Shown: in pieces, positions 52,803-63,242 of the stretch
Numbering within the stretch: position 1 is the first letter of the stretch
How the letters are laid out: every line of letters starts with the position of its first letter
Assembly (NCBI GenBank): GCA_030448245.1
Contig: JAUJNH010000004.1
Location: forward strand, 124,001 to 188,000
Origin: Acidimicrobiales bacterium
Lineage (GTDB): Bacteria > Actinomycetota > Acidimicrobiia > Acidimicrobiales > JAUJNH01
Direction: 5' to 3'
Length of the DNA stretch: 64,000 nt
Program-made: the position numbers and the translations under genes
Notes under the pieces: model-generated
Told to the model about the DNA's origin: nothing
Databases searched by the model: none
What the model saw: only the letters and a program-made list of their open reading frames with translations

Positions 52803-55060
52803 GCATTGACGACGGGATGATCTTCGACGCCAGCTTCCGACATCGATCCAGTCGGTGACCCAGGAGTGGCTCGACGGTTTCGACGCCGTCGTCGACACCA
52901 CGGGCGCAACGCGCTGCATTTGCGTTTGATGTTGATGCCGGAGCGGCCTGGCGTCGCGAGGCAGGTTTCTGCGCCAGCAGTGGCCCACGCCCTACATCAG
53001 AATTTGCCATTCTTTATACCACGAGCGGTGACCGTTTTCATCCGGTGTGAGCGCACCGACTCAGGCCTGCCCGCCGAGGGGATCTTCCTCCAGTTATGCA
53101 TAGCCGGCGTCGCCAGGATCGATGTCGGCTTCAACCACTCTTCCAGCAGGTACGACAGGCCTGCGACGCGGTCAGTTACGCGACGGCTGCCCGAGCCTTC
53201 TCGAACGTATTGCCTGATCGAGAACGACTACGCATCATCTCCGCCAGAGGTAATGCCGGCCCAAATCGTCGTACCCCACCTGATGCTCATGCCCGACTTC
53301 GGGTAATGACGGCAACGATATCTTCGTCGATCACCGCCATCCATCAGTCCGGTTCAATCGCTTACCTCGGTAACCGCTGGAGCCACCAGCAGGGCCTGCG
53401 TGGGCGTTCTGGCGAGCGCGACGGTTCGAGTCGCTCGGCGCGCTTCTCGCTGGCCGCCTGCGCACAGCTGACCTGATCTGTGACCGTACCTGCGCCTGGA
53501 GGTTGCGCGGCAACGGCAAGATCATCCAGGAAGCTGGCGGCGTACTTCTGGGGCGCCGGCTGGAACGTCATCAGCGTGGCGGGGCTTCGAAGCGCGACGA
53601 GCTGCTGCAGCGCGGCCGGCGTGTTGCCGAACAAGATGAACGCTGGCCAGCGAGGGCGCAAGATGAGTTCCAGGTCTCATGCCAATTCGGGGGCGGCGCC
53701 TACGCGTGGTGAATTTTCACTTCGCCTGGCGGCATGGTCGAGTTATCTCTCCGATGACGAGCTGTCAGTTCTATCCCGGGGCGGCCACACTACCACGCAG
53801 TTCTGCCGCCTAAGCAGCGCCGCCGTCGAGCACGGGCAGCCCACCGTCACATCATCAGTAAGTGGACGCCAGCCCGGAGATCGAGGGCCTGCAACGTTAC
53901 CACCAGACAAAGAAGATGAGTACCAGCCCGGCGTGACCGGCCCACCTGAATGAGAGGATCCCGACGAGCAGTTGACGCCGATGACCCGCCGTACTACGGC
54001 CGAGGGCAGCGACGCCCATATACTCAGATGCACTCGCCGTAGCCAGTGCGCAGTCGACCTTCCAGCGTAGCGCCAGCGAGTCAGCGCCAGGGAAGCAGGT
54101 GCAGGCCGACACATTGCTGCTGAAATCGCGCGTTCCGGCTGGGCCTGCAGGCTGATTATCCGCTGACGAGGCCCGCATCTTCGGATGGACTTCTTCACCG
54201 AGGTCATGATCTACGCCTTCGGCCAGACCCGTCGATACGCATGTCGTAATGCGAGGCCGTCGTCCGCCAGATCCTTCGGTGAGGGCATCTGGCGCTCGGC
54301 TGGCGCCAGCACATATCTACGCCGTCTGGATGGAAGTTCTTCTTCACGGTTTCATGGGTCGGCGAATTGATCATGCTCGGCGACATTCGGGGCCGGGGTT
54401 TCGTGCGGCGCCAATACGGCGGACGACGCTGAACGGCGAAGCCGCGTTATTTATCTGCCGCTCGGCGTTACGCGCCCACCTGCGATGACCTTCGGCGCGT
54501 CTGATGACGGCGGCACGTCATGACGGCATCCGCCGGATGCAGCGGGCAGGTGCCTGCGTCATCTCGACTCGGCATTGCCTGAGTAAAATACTGACCACAT
54601 CACCGGCGGTGTCTGCTCTGCCGATGCCGGGATGACCAGCCGAATCGGCCACCCTGCTGTTCAGCGCGCCATACCGCCGTCTTCGAAGGCTGGGAGCCAG
54701 GCTGTATCGAGCTGATCGTCGTCAGTTCAGTCTGAGCCGTATCACCCAGTACAGCTGGGCCGCGCGATTACCATCGAGCGGCGGAAATCGGTTGCACCCG
54801 CGATTTCCTCCTGGCTGACTGTTCGGGAGTACTGGCTGGCTCCTGGTCGCGGGCGGTGAGCGATTTCATTAGGGGTAGTGGCCTGACCGTCGTCTCTGGC
54901 TGATTGCCCATCTCCGGAACCGATTTGGCTGGCGATGACGGCGCGATATCGCCGTATCTCGCCATTCTCGCATTGCCCAATGAGGTCGGCGAGGCCAAGT
55001 CCTGCGGAGGTGGCGTCATCGAGAGCGTTCGGGATCGAGGGAGCGCCAGCGAACATACCA
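52803..55060 (+). pseudogene. aceE: Corrupted aceE copy
   Basis: Starts with GACGACGGGATGATCTTCGA (aceE codons 2-8; the ATG is altered to ATTG), then recognisable words such as ACCCAGGAGTGGCTCGACG, and ends near 55060 after GAGCGTTCGGGATCGA. The frame changes every few tens of bases, so no product is possible. Confidence 0.88.
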
Positions 55061-55064
55061 ACGC

Positions 55065-55300
55065 CCGACCAGGTGATTAATGTAGGCCAGAGTTCCGGGC
55101 GGCGTCAGATCGGTTCCCAGGACGTGGGCTATACCGATTTGCGCGGTCGGCGACGGCGCCACGGCGCCGGGGCGAAGATCGCCAGGTCGACGGCCGATGA
55201 GGCCGGCCAGCGCTGAAGATGCCCGAGATCGCTTATCGGGCGAAGGGTGAGGATACTCCACGTGAAGATGTCTTCGGTATCGATACCCATGATTGCCCTC
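55065..55300 (-). pseudogene. Corrupted copy of the DUF6458-like gene
   Basis: Reverse copy of 47.05-47.29 kb. The CATGATTGC at its 5' end (55288-55296) matches the start region of the intact gene, followed by CTCGGTTCCCAGTCCC, a damaged version of its leader. Confidence 0.7.
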
Positions 55301-55424
55301 GGTTCCCAGTCCCTTGTCGAGCCTGCCGGTCAGGGATGCCCACTGGCCGGGCGGTCACGAATGCGGCCGGGCCGAGGATTTGCCTATCTACTTACGTGAA
55401 GAGATCTACCTCCGCGTCTCCTTT

Positions 55425-55965
55425 CCACGCGTTTACCGTTGATCGGCTGGCTGGCGCTGACCAGATTGCCCCGGCGAAGTTCCCGGGGCCTCGTTGCCGA
55501 CCTCAGCGGCAGCCGCTGGCGTGGTCAGTTGACGCCAATTCCAGCTGGCTGGGATTACGACGCTGGGATCACCGCCTTTATCACCCGCAGCTCGCGCTGT
55601 TACAAGAAAAATAGCGAATTCGCTGCGCAGGAGCTGCGCTGGGTGGTGTCGTCGACAGCATGGCGGCAGGTTCGATCCGGCGCTAAAGCCGCCGACGGTA
55701 TCGACCTGTATATCTGCGCCCGTTCTCGGTTTCTGGCGCAAAGGCGCGGATTCCTCCGTCGCTCTGCTCGGCAAGGTTGGTGCCGACGGGCTGGCGGATT
55801 GCAGGGCTTCTATGGCGAGGGAGAGCCGGCGCTCGGTCGCGATTAATACGGGGCCTGAGAGTCTGGCTGAGGCCTAAGCAGCAGATGAGTAGTACGCCAA
55901 GGCGATAAAGGCAGGTGCTGGGGCGGCAGGGCTGACAAGCAAGGCGAAGGGTTGCCGGCGGCAGG
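55425..55965 (+). pseudogene. Corrupted copy of the HhH glycosylase gene
   Basis: Copy of 46.28-46.91 kb. The 3' end is clear: CCTGAGAGTCTGGCTGAGG, AAGCAGCAGATGA and a damaged Lys/Gly-rich tail ending near 55965. Several frames are used, with no open product. Confidence 0.8.
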
Positions 55966-55989
55966 CCTGCCGGGCGCTCGTCGACGGCC

Positions 55990-56720
55990 GCGAAGGTCAT
56001 TGCCAACGCGATCTCCGAGGTCGATCGTCGTGGATCTGCTCGACGTCTTCGGCGTCTGGTGGGCGGGTCGAGCGAACGGCGAGCCGAAGTCGAGCGGGCC
56101 CAGCTGCATCCACGCCGCTGGTATCGGCCCGAAGCCGTGCGCAGATACGGCTGAGCTGCCGACGCCTGACGAGCACCTGGTCAGACGTCGCCTACCTGTG
56201 CATGGAGCGATCTTCCGCCAACGGCCGCCTGCGCTTTGGCGCGTCGATCTTCAGGTAAAGGTGGAGAGCATCTTCAGGCGCCAGTTCCTGGCGCGCGGGC
56301 CGAGCCGCCGCCACCTGCCGGGATCTGGATGTTCCGTTCGTCCCGAATCGACTGCTGACCCACCCTGGAGTCCGGCGCGGACGGGGTCCACGTCGTCCGT
56401 GATGCCGGCGCATCGCCTGTCGTCGTCTTCCGGCCCGGATGCTGATCGGCCTGTCGATCCACTCGAACTGCCGGCCGTCAAAGGTCGACGAGCCGGTCGA
56501 TTACACCTTCAGATGGATGGCGTAATACGCCCACCGTTGCCGGGCTGGCCACCGCTTCCATGCCGCCCGCCATGTCACCTGGCCCGTCTTCGTTCGCTGT
56601 TCCGGCGTTCGCGGCGATCGTGGCCGCCGGCGTGCCGATCGTCGTCGTCCGTTACCATCGAGCAATGCCGAACTCGAGGTCTGGCCTCTTCCGGCGCTGA
56701 CCGGGCGAAGCGGCTAGCGA
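55990..56720 (+). pseudogene. Corrupted copies of thiS and thiE
   Basis: Copy of 45.35-46.25 kb. GTCGATCGTCGTGGATCTGC near 56020 matches thiS; GACGAGCACCTGGTC near 56166 opens thiE. The thiE end reads GCGGCTAGCGAACCAGGTAC, identical to the intact locus over 24 bases including the stop region, which shows this copy came from the local locus, not from a relative. Confidence 0.82.
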
Positions 56721-56884
56721 ACCAGGTACTGGTATCGAGCCGTCCTCGCGCAGGTGACGATGTCCAGTTACCTGGTCCCATCTGGCGGCTGGCTGGAACC
56801 AGGCTCGGTGGAGCGCAGGCAGCAGATCACGAGGTATCGCAGGGCTGGCTGCACCCGAGGGTTCGCCGCGCCTGGCTGAAGAGC

Positions 56885-57600
56885 GTCCGTCCCGAGATCG
56901 GTCTTCCAGCGCGACTTGTCATCGAGAGCAGGCGATGTCCTCGGGTCGTCGAAGCCGGCGTCGGCCGAGCTGACACCCGCGGTATCGTCGCCTGTCAGCG
57001 GCTTCGATCAGCCCGGTGTCCACCAACGGCAAATTTGTCGTCGAAGCCGCGCACGACGAAGGTGGGCCGGGCGATGCGGTGATCGGGCGGATGTCACGCA
57101 GCTCTCGGCCCACGGTCGGGGCCGGCGGGAGGACGGGCGACCACGCCGATGGCGCGAGCGTACTGAGCGCCGGGGTCGGTCGCCCAGGTCGTCGACGTCG
57201 GCGGGCGGCGAAGCCCGCTCCAGGACCTTCAAGCTCGTCCTCCGCCGCCAGCACAGGCCTGGGGTCACCCAGGCCGAACTCCAGATCGTCAACTGGTTCG
57301 GCCAGGCCCGGAGGCCGTTGATCCAGGGCTACCCAGCGAGAAGTCGCCCTGGCCGCCGGCCACACCCCGGCCGCGGCGACGATGTCGAGCCAGCCCGGGG
57401 TAGGTCAGCCACCTCGCGGCCGATCTCCGTAGAACGGCGGGCGACCGGCCTGGGCCTGGGGTCGCCGCCGAGGCCCGGGGACGGCCATCACCAGCTCCAC
57501 GGGGCCAAGGTCAGCCCGCGCGGTGCAGCGCCAGGCCTGGGACAGCGCAAGGACCGGTCTGGCCCGGGCAATTCGAAGACGACGGCCACAGCCTGCAGCA
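56885..57600 (-). pseudogene. Corrupted copy of the alpha/beta hydrolase gene
   Basis: Reverse copy of 44.42-45.19 kb. GTCCTCCGCCGCCAGCACAGG near 57238-57258 corresponds, reversed, to the LCLAAEDE segment following the elbow. Fragmented in all frames. Confidence 0.75.
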
Positions 57601-57944
57601 GCCCGTGGACGACCGTCTGCCGAGGAGCGAACAGCCCGACGTAGATGATCTGGGGATGTTGTCACCGACGAAATCGGCGGCGTCCGGCGTTTAGGGCGTA
57701 TGCCATAAATCCGCCATCTGGCAGGCCCTCCGGGGACGGGAAGTCTGTTCGATACTGGAAAGATGTTCGGCGACGATGTATAGAGAGATGAGGTCCTCTA
57801 TCGTCTCCGAACGGCGGGGTCGGCGGGATCCCACCAGCTGACAGCAGCGCGTCGCCCATCTCCAGGGTCCCAGGATGACTGTCGATCTTCTCGCTGGACA
57901 TCTCCTCTGCGCCGGGAAAGGAATCATTAGACGCCGCAGTGCGC

Positions 57945-59357
57945 AGTCTCCAGGCTACTCCTCGGCAGGAGGGAGACCGCCGAGATCGCCTGCAGGGTGA
58001 GCTGGGCGACAGCACGGCCTGCAGGGCGCGGCTCACCTGCCAGTTCGCGGTCAACAGGACGGCGGCGAGCGCCCGGATACCGACCACGACCTGCCCTGAC
58101 CGGCTCGCCGGTACAGCCAGCCCAGTTCACGCATCGAGGCTGCGGCTGATCAGATCTTCGCGACCTGGGCACGTAGAGAAGCTGCAGATTGCCGTACACT
58201 ACTGGACGGTTCCCGCCGATAGCGGAATCACTTCGTTATGCGGGAGGCCGTCGGAGTCGCTTCGGGCTCCACGGCCGATTTGCGCGCTATTGCCATCGCT
58301 TCATTGTCGAGATGACGGCGGACCGAGATGACGATGGCCACTGGCAAACGGTACCGGCGGCCTGTTTGTCTGGCAGCTGACGGGGTCAGGATTGCCGACG
58401 CCGGGCGGTTGTTCGCGGTGGTGGCCTGGTCGCCCAAGGTTGCCCGGTTCGTCTTGGCCCGCTTGAGCGGCAGGCAGGGCGGGGTACTGCGAAGCTCGAT
58501 GCCCCGCGGGATCTGGATGCCTGCCGGCGCAAGCGGAAGTATGCCGGAGAATGCCTGGGGCGTTGCAGAGGCATTTATCGGCAGCTCGCCGCTGTCCGTC
58601 TGGCACCAGCCGCCGCAGGCGGCCGATACCGACTCGACCTGACCAGCAGGTCGGCGCACTTGCGTTGATTTATCTGGAACGACCTGACGACAGCCTGAAC
58701 TGGACTGGTCCTGGCGCTGTACTCATCCGGCGATGATGCCAGCGCTCCACTGCGCTTCGTTAATGTTCGCGGCCAGGTCGGTCTGACAGGATGGCCAAAC
58801 TCGCCGGTACCACGAGCCTGCCGGGTCACGCCGTCCAGCCGATCTGGTTTCAGGTCAGGTCCATCGCTTCGAGCGGCGCGCGGGTGAGTTTCCGGCGTCA
58901 GTTGACGGCGAAGACGACGCCGGCCGGCTGCGGCCGGGACCAGAGCGGTCGGCCACCGCGAGGACGTAGGTCTTGCGGTTTGCGAGGGCGTGGTCTGCCT
59001 GACCTGGTGGCGCAGATCCTGCCTGTCCCAACGGCCTGCGTCCTTCGGTCAGCCTCATCGTAGTGATGGCGTCCAGCCGTCGGCGATCCCCGGCAGTGGC
59101 GGGTTCGCCTTCAAAATGCTGACAGCAGCAGGTTGGCGGCCAGCACGACCGACGAGGAGAAGGCCAGCAGCGCCCGGCTCATCTTCCTCGGTGACGATGC
59201 CGAGCTCGACGAAGTCGAACTCAACCATTCCCAGCTGAAGCCACTCCGCATCACATCTCCGGGTCGGCCCGCGTCGTTCCCACGCTGATACCTTCCGACT
59301 CGGCGACTTCGCTCGAGGAACAGCCCAGCCCTGGTCCTCGCCGAAGGCGAAGCTCAT
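57945..59357 (-). pseudogene. Corrupted copies of the 43.5 kb membrane-protein gene and the acyl-CoA dehydrogenase gene
   Basis: Reverse copy of 42.3-43.9 kb. CAGCCCAGTTCACGCATCGAGG near 58120 and CCGAGATGACGATGGCCAC near 58322 belong to the small membrane protein. The dehydrogenase copy runs from about 58386 to its start at 59357, where ATGAGCTTCGCCTTC is preserved in reverse. Confidence 0.8.
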
Positions 59358-59439
59358 CGGTACCCGCCGGCGACCGGGTCATCGGCTGATCATCCACTCC
59401 GCCGCAGCGCATTGCCCATTTCATCGACCTGGTGATCGG

Positions 59440-61127
59440 ATGGTATTCGATGCAGCAGCTGCAATATCGCCCACTGAAGAAGGCGCGCCGAGGTAGTCCA
59501 CTTCGCTGGGCAGGGTCTTGTCGACGACTATCATCTGCGCCGCAGCTGACGGGGATACCGCGCTGCTCGACAATGGCTACGACCGGCTTCGCGCCAGATG
59601 GCCTGGCGTGCGCCAACCTGGCAGACATCCAGTTGCCCGCCCTGCTGGCGGGTTACGACGCAGCCAACAGCCAGATACCGACGCCTGATGCCGCCTTCCC
59701 ATGACGGCGACAGGACGACCTCGGTCGTCGAGGTCGGCGAAGCTCCGCCCAAAATTCACGCGGCCGCTGGCTGATGCTCCTCCCGGATGTCGCTCGCGAC
59801 ACGCTGGCGTAAGCTGAAGACCAGCCTGCTCAAGGCATCTCCCACGACTCGATCGACGAGCGCCTTCCCGAATACCGACCTTCACGGTGCCGACACACGA
59901 TCGGCGCCGATACCCCACTCCAGCGGGCGACTGGCGATTTTAAATACCGCCGGTATATCGCTCGCTCGCTCTGGACATTCGTACTTGTTCTTCGGTCTGT
60001 CCGGCACAGCCGTCGCAGGTGGGCGCGCTCGACCTCCAGTATCCACGGCTGACCGTCTGTCCGCCGGGGCAGGAGGGGCGTTCGAGTAACGGAGCAAAGA
60101 AATATCGCCGCCCAGCGAGTCGCTCGGCGCCTGCACGCAGAGTCGAGGCCGGGCCGCAGGCGCCGCATTACTCGGTGAAGCACCGCCAGTCGCGGCAGTG
60201 GATATACCGGGGCCAGTGCCGCACAGATCATCCATCAGGTCGACGTGGATCAGCTGCGGCCCGACTCCGTTCGACAAACAACATTCGTTCCGCCGCGGTC
60301 CTGCGGTTCGGGTCGCCGTCCTGCTGCCGAGGATGCGGCAGCCGTGACGACACCAGGATAATGAACTGGTCTGCCCATGTCGCCTGAACTGGCCATGTTC
60401 ACTCGGTCAATATTCGCCACGGTACGATGCCGCCCATTGCCCTCTGCATACGGGCAGGCTTCGCCGCCGCCGAGCAATCTTCGGGCCGGTCCGTTCCCGG
60501 TCAATGGCAGCGGGCGATGATACGAGGCCCGACTGGCCTGTTGCGCGCCTAATGAGTCATCAGACGAGTGGATCATCCGCCGGAGCTCACGACTTCGCGA
60601 ACGCGCAGCTGGCCAGTCTTCGACCTGCGGTCGGCAGGTCACTTACCGGATCAAGCCGGTGCTCGCCGAGACGACACGGTCGACGTCAAGATGAGCGACT
60701 GTTATCCGGTGAGCCTGACCTCCACCGGGATGCAGCGCCACCGGTATCAACCGGGCTGCAAATTCATCCCGCTGAGCGACGGGGCGTCGCCGCCCGCCGG
60801 GATACAGCGTCAACCTGAAGAAAATTCGACGGGGAAGGCATCGATCGCCCACTGCGGATCATCGACGAGCCCGCCTGACGAGGTAGTCCGATATTACGAT
60901 GGCCCGCTGCACTGAGGTGGTCTCCGCTGCCCGCCGCGCGTCCAGCTTTGTGACCTTCAGTTCAACTGCGCTTCGCCGAGGCGGCCGAGCTGGACGACGT
61001 TATCCGGCCGTTCCACGAGCAATTTCGCCGCTGTTCGACTGCAGGCGTCGCCAGCCTTCTCGATCGGTTGGCGTTTTGTTCGACGCATTGCTGACGGAGG
61101 GGCGACGACAGCGGCTGGGTCGGCTAC
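59440..61127 (+). pseudogene. Corrupted copies of the MBL hydrolase, small membrane protein and Dcd genes
   Basis: Copy of 40.2-42.2 kb. CACACGATCGGCGCCGAT near 59894 is the end of the MBL gene; GCTCGACCTCCAGTATCCACG near 60028 belongs to the membrane protein. Dcd starts near 60515 and is recognisable up to GGGTCGGCTACTGG at 61117-61130 (GRVGYR in Dcd). At 61131 the sequence switches to the second RNase H-SLOG gene. Confidence 0.8.
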
Positions 61128-61133
61128 TGGGTC

Positions 61134-61940
61134 ACCTACGTCGTCAACTGCTGGCGGGACAGGTGGTACGTGGGCTGGATGGCGAAGGGCTGGAAGAACA
61201 GCCAGCGCCAGCCGGTGGCCAACCGTGACCTGTGGGAGCCGCTGGTCGCCCACTTCCAGTCGGGGCGGCTGATCCTGCAGTGGGTGAAGGGCCACTCGGG
61301 CGACCCGATGAACGACCTGGTCGACCGCTTGGCCGTGCGGGCGTGCGTCGAGCAGAAGGGAGGCGCCGGCGAGCGCCCGCCGCCGGGCGGGATCGAGGCG
61401 GCCGGCCCCACCGACCTCGTGGCCGAGAAGGTGGACACCCTGGCCGGCCACCCGATCGCCGTGGCCGGCCTGCGGCCGCCTGCCCTCGGCGGCTACGACC
61501 CCAACCCGCTGGCCGACCGGGTCAGGGACCTCCTGCGGGCCCGCCTTCTGGGGGAGAAGCTGCTGCACCCCGACCTCGTCGTTCTGTCCGGGATGGACCT
61601 CGGAGCCCCCCAGCTCGGCGTCGAGGCCGCCGCCTCGCTGGGCGCGCCCTACGTCGCCGTGCTGCCCTACCCGTCGATGGAGTCGGTGTGGCGCCCCGAG
61701 GCGCAGGAGCACCACCGCTCTCTCCTGGGCGGCGCCCGCGAGGTCGTGACCGTCGGCCGCAAGGCCCCGACCACCAAGCAGCAGGCCGGCGCCGCCCTCG
61801 GGCGCCGTAACGACTGGCTGGCCCGCCACGCCACCGACGCAGTCGTGGTGTGGGACGGTCGTGACGAGGCCACGGGCAAGCTGGTGAAGTCGCTCGAGAG
61901 CCGCCTCGGCTCCGACCACGTGCAGCTCGTGGAGCCCTGA
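61134..61940 (+). pseudogene. RNase H-SLOG fusion gene, 5'-truncated at a junction (copy B)
   Basis: Begins at codon about 67 (TYVVNCWRDRWYVGWMAKGW) right after the corrupted segment and is then clean to the stop. It keeps the RNase H His and last Asp (KGHSGDPMNDLVDRLAV) and the whole SLOG domain (HPDLVVLSGMDLGAPQLGVE). It is roughly 90 per cent identical by eye to copy A over the shared part, with many synonymous changes. The first catalytic Asp and Glu are missing because of the junction, so as written it is not functional. Confidence 0.85.
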
Positions 61941-61942
61941 GC

Positions 61943-62434
61943 GTGGAGGATCCCGACGCCGTCTTCCACCGGCTCGTGGCCGGCCTCGACTACCCCATGC
62001 TCGTCGTCACCACCCAGGCGAACGGCACCCGGGCCGGGTGCCTGGTCGGCTTCGCCACCCAGTGCAGCATCCGCCCGGCCCGGTTCGTGGTCTACCTGTC
62101 CGAGAAGAACCACACCTGCCGGGTGGCACGCGACGCGGGGCACCTGGCGGTGCACGTCCTCGGGCCCGATGACACGGCCCTGGCCGAGCTCTTCGGCCAC
62201 GAGACCGGCGACCGCGTCGACAAGTTCGGGCGATGCCGGTGGCGCCCGGGCCCCGACGGGGTGCCGATCCTCGAGGGGTGCGGCGGGTGGTTCGTCGGGC
62301 GGATCCTCGAGCGGGTCGACGGCGGCGACCACCTCGGCTTCGTCCTCGAGCCGGTCGAGGCCACCATGACCGACGACGCGGTGGGTCTGGGGTTCCAGTC
62401 GGTGAAGGGGATCGAGCCCGGCCACGAGGCGTGA
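61943..62434 (+). CDS. Flavin reductase-like FMN-binding protein
   Basis: A 163-residue split-barrel protein starting at the GTG just after the RNase H-SLOG stop. It has YPMLVVTTQANGTRAGCLVG, FATQCSIRPARFVVYLSEKN and HLAVHVLGPDDTALAELFGH, the pattern of flavin reductase/FMN-binding proteins. It is absent from the corresponding place at 51.15-51.2 kb, where the RNA ligase-like gene follows the RNase H-SLOG gene at once. Partner enzyme unknown. Confidence 0.82.
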   Translation: MEDPDAVFHRLVAGLDYPMLVVTTQANGTRAGCLVGFATQCSIRPARFVVYLSEKNHTCRVARDAGHLAVHVLGPDDTALAELFGHETGDRVDKFGRCRWRPGPDGVPILEGCGGWFVGRILERVDGGDHLGFVLEPVEATMTDDAVGLGFQSVKGIEPGHEA

Positions 62435-62672
62435 CCCCGCCCCGCCCTGGTGCTCTGCAGCAGAGTGGGACGACGCGGCCGGTGCCGGCGGCAAGGAATC
62501 CTCCTGCTCAGGCGGCTGGTGATCGTGACGACAGGCATGTGTCTGGTGCTGGCCGCCGGGGGTGCGACCTCGGGGCCGGACGCGGCACCGCCCGGGGCTG
62601 GTCGGCTGGACGTCTTCGTGAGGGTCACCCGACAACGCCCTCGGGCGCACCTCCTACGGCTGACGGTTCGCC
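62435..62672. other. Intergenic region
   Basis: 238 bases. One forward frame contains IVTTGMCLVLAAGGATSGPD, which looks like a short secretion signal, but it runs out into the antisense of the RNA ligase-like gene. I do not call a gene. Confidence 0.3.
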
Positions 62673-63194
62673 CTACCGGCCGGCCGGGAGGGCGATGGTG
62701 GCGAGTGTCTCGTAGCGCGGACCGTCGTGGCCGAGCCGGCTGCAGACCAGCGCGAGCTCGGCGACGCCAAAGCTGGCAGCCACGCTCGCACCGGCCAGGG
62801 TGCTCGGGATCGGGCGGCCCCCCCGCCCGCGGGCCAGCGTGAGGTGCCCGACGAAGGGTCGGGCTTCGGTTCCACGGTCCAACCCGGACGTGGCCGTGGT
62901 GACCGCGTGGGCGAGGTCGTCGAGGCCGGCCACGGGGACCACCAGGGTGCCCTTGTCGAGCCGGCGGGTGGCCGGGCCCACGTACGCGCACGTCGGTCGC
63001 CCTGCTGGGCCCAGGGTGCCCAGGCTGTCGAGGAGCACCGGCCCGTCCTCGTCGGCGACGTCGCCGAGGAAGCGCAGCGTGACGTGCCACTGCTCCTGCG
63101 GGGTCCAGCGCACCGAGGGGTGCTCGGGCCGGGGGAGGGCGGCGAGCGAGGCGAGGACGTCCGGGGGCGGCCAGATGCCGACGAAGAGCCGCAT
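62673..63194 (-). CDS. 2'-5' RNA ligase family protein (ThpR-like, copy B)
   Basis: A 173-residue 2H phosphoesterase: MRLFVGIWPPPDVL, HxT motifs WHVTLRFLGDV and GHLTLARGRGG. ATG at 63194, 48 bases from the divergent hydantoinase gene, the same layout as copy A. Only moderately similar to copy A outside the motifs. Confidence 0.84.
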   Translation of the reverse strand: MRLFVGIWPPPDVLASLAALPRPEHPSVRWTPQEQWHVTLRFLGDVADEDGPVLLDSLGTLGPAGRPTCAYVGPATRRLDKGTLVVPVAGLDDLAHAVTTATSGLDRGTEARPFVGHLTLARGRGGRPIPSTLAGASVAASFGVAELALVCSRLGHDGPRYETLATIALPAGR

Positions 63195-63242
63195 CGCTCC
63201 CGGGCTACCACGGCCGGGGGCGCAGCGGCTAGGAACGCAGCC

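Larger units (their letters stand above)
52589..61133 (-). repeat. Corrupted inverted copy of about 40.2-50.3 kb of this window
   Basis: The + strand here reads as the reverse complement of 50.3 down to 40.2 kb in the same gene order, with a great many substitutions and small indels and a lower GC content. About 10.1 kb is represented in about 8.5 kb. Landmarks: RNase H 5' end reversed at 52.6 kb, aceE at 52.80-55.06, HhH glycosylase 55.4-56.0, thiS and thiE 56.0-56.7, alpha/beta hydrolase 56.9-57.6, acyl-CoA dehydrogenase 58.4-59.36, MBL 59.4-59.9, Dcd 60.5-61.1. Even non-coding sequence matches, for example the 24 bases at the thiE end (near 56709-56732). Changes ignore codon position. I regard it as low-accuracy long-read sequence. 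Confidence 0.9.

Noticed and set aside
52700-61100. Many 60-380 codon frames in the 53-61 kb segment that could be taken for novel genes or a new accessory island
   Set aside because: Every stretch examined aligns, reversed, to intact genes at 40-50 kb with frame changes every few tens of bases. They are by-products of the corrupted copy.
52589-61133. Targeted hypermutation or diversity-generating system as the cause of the corrupted copy
   Set aside because: There is no reverse transcriptase or template-repeat pair. Changes are not limited to one base type, and indels are abundant across coding and non-coding sequence alike.
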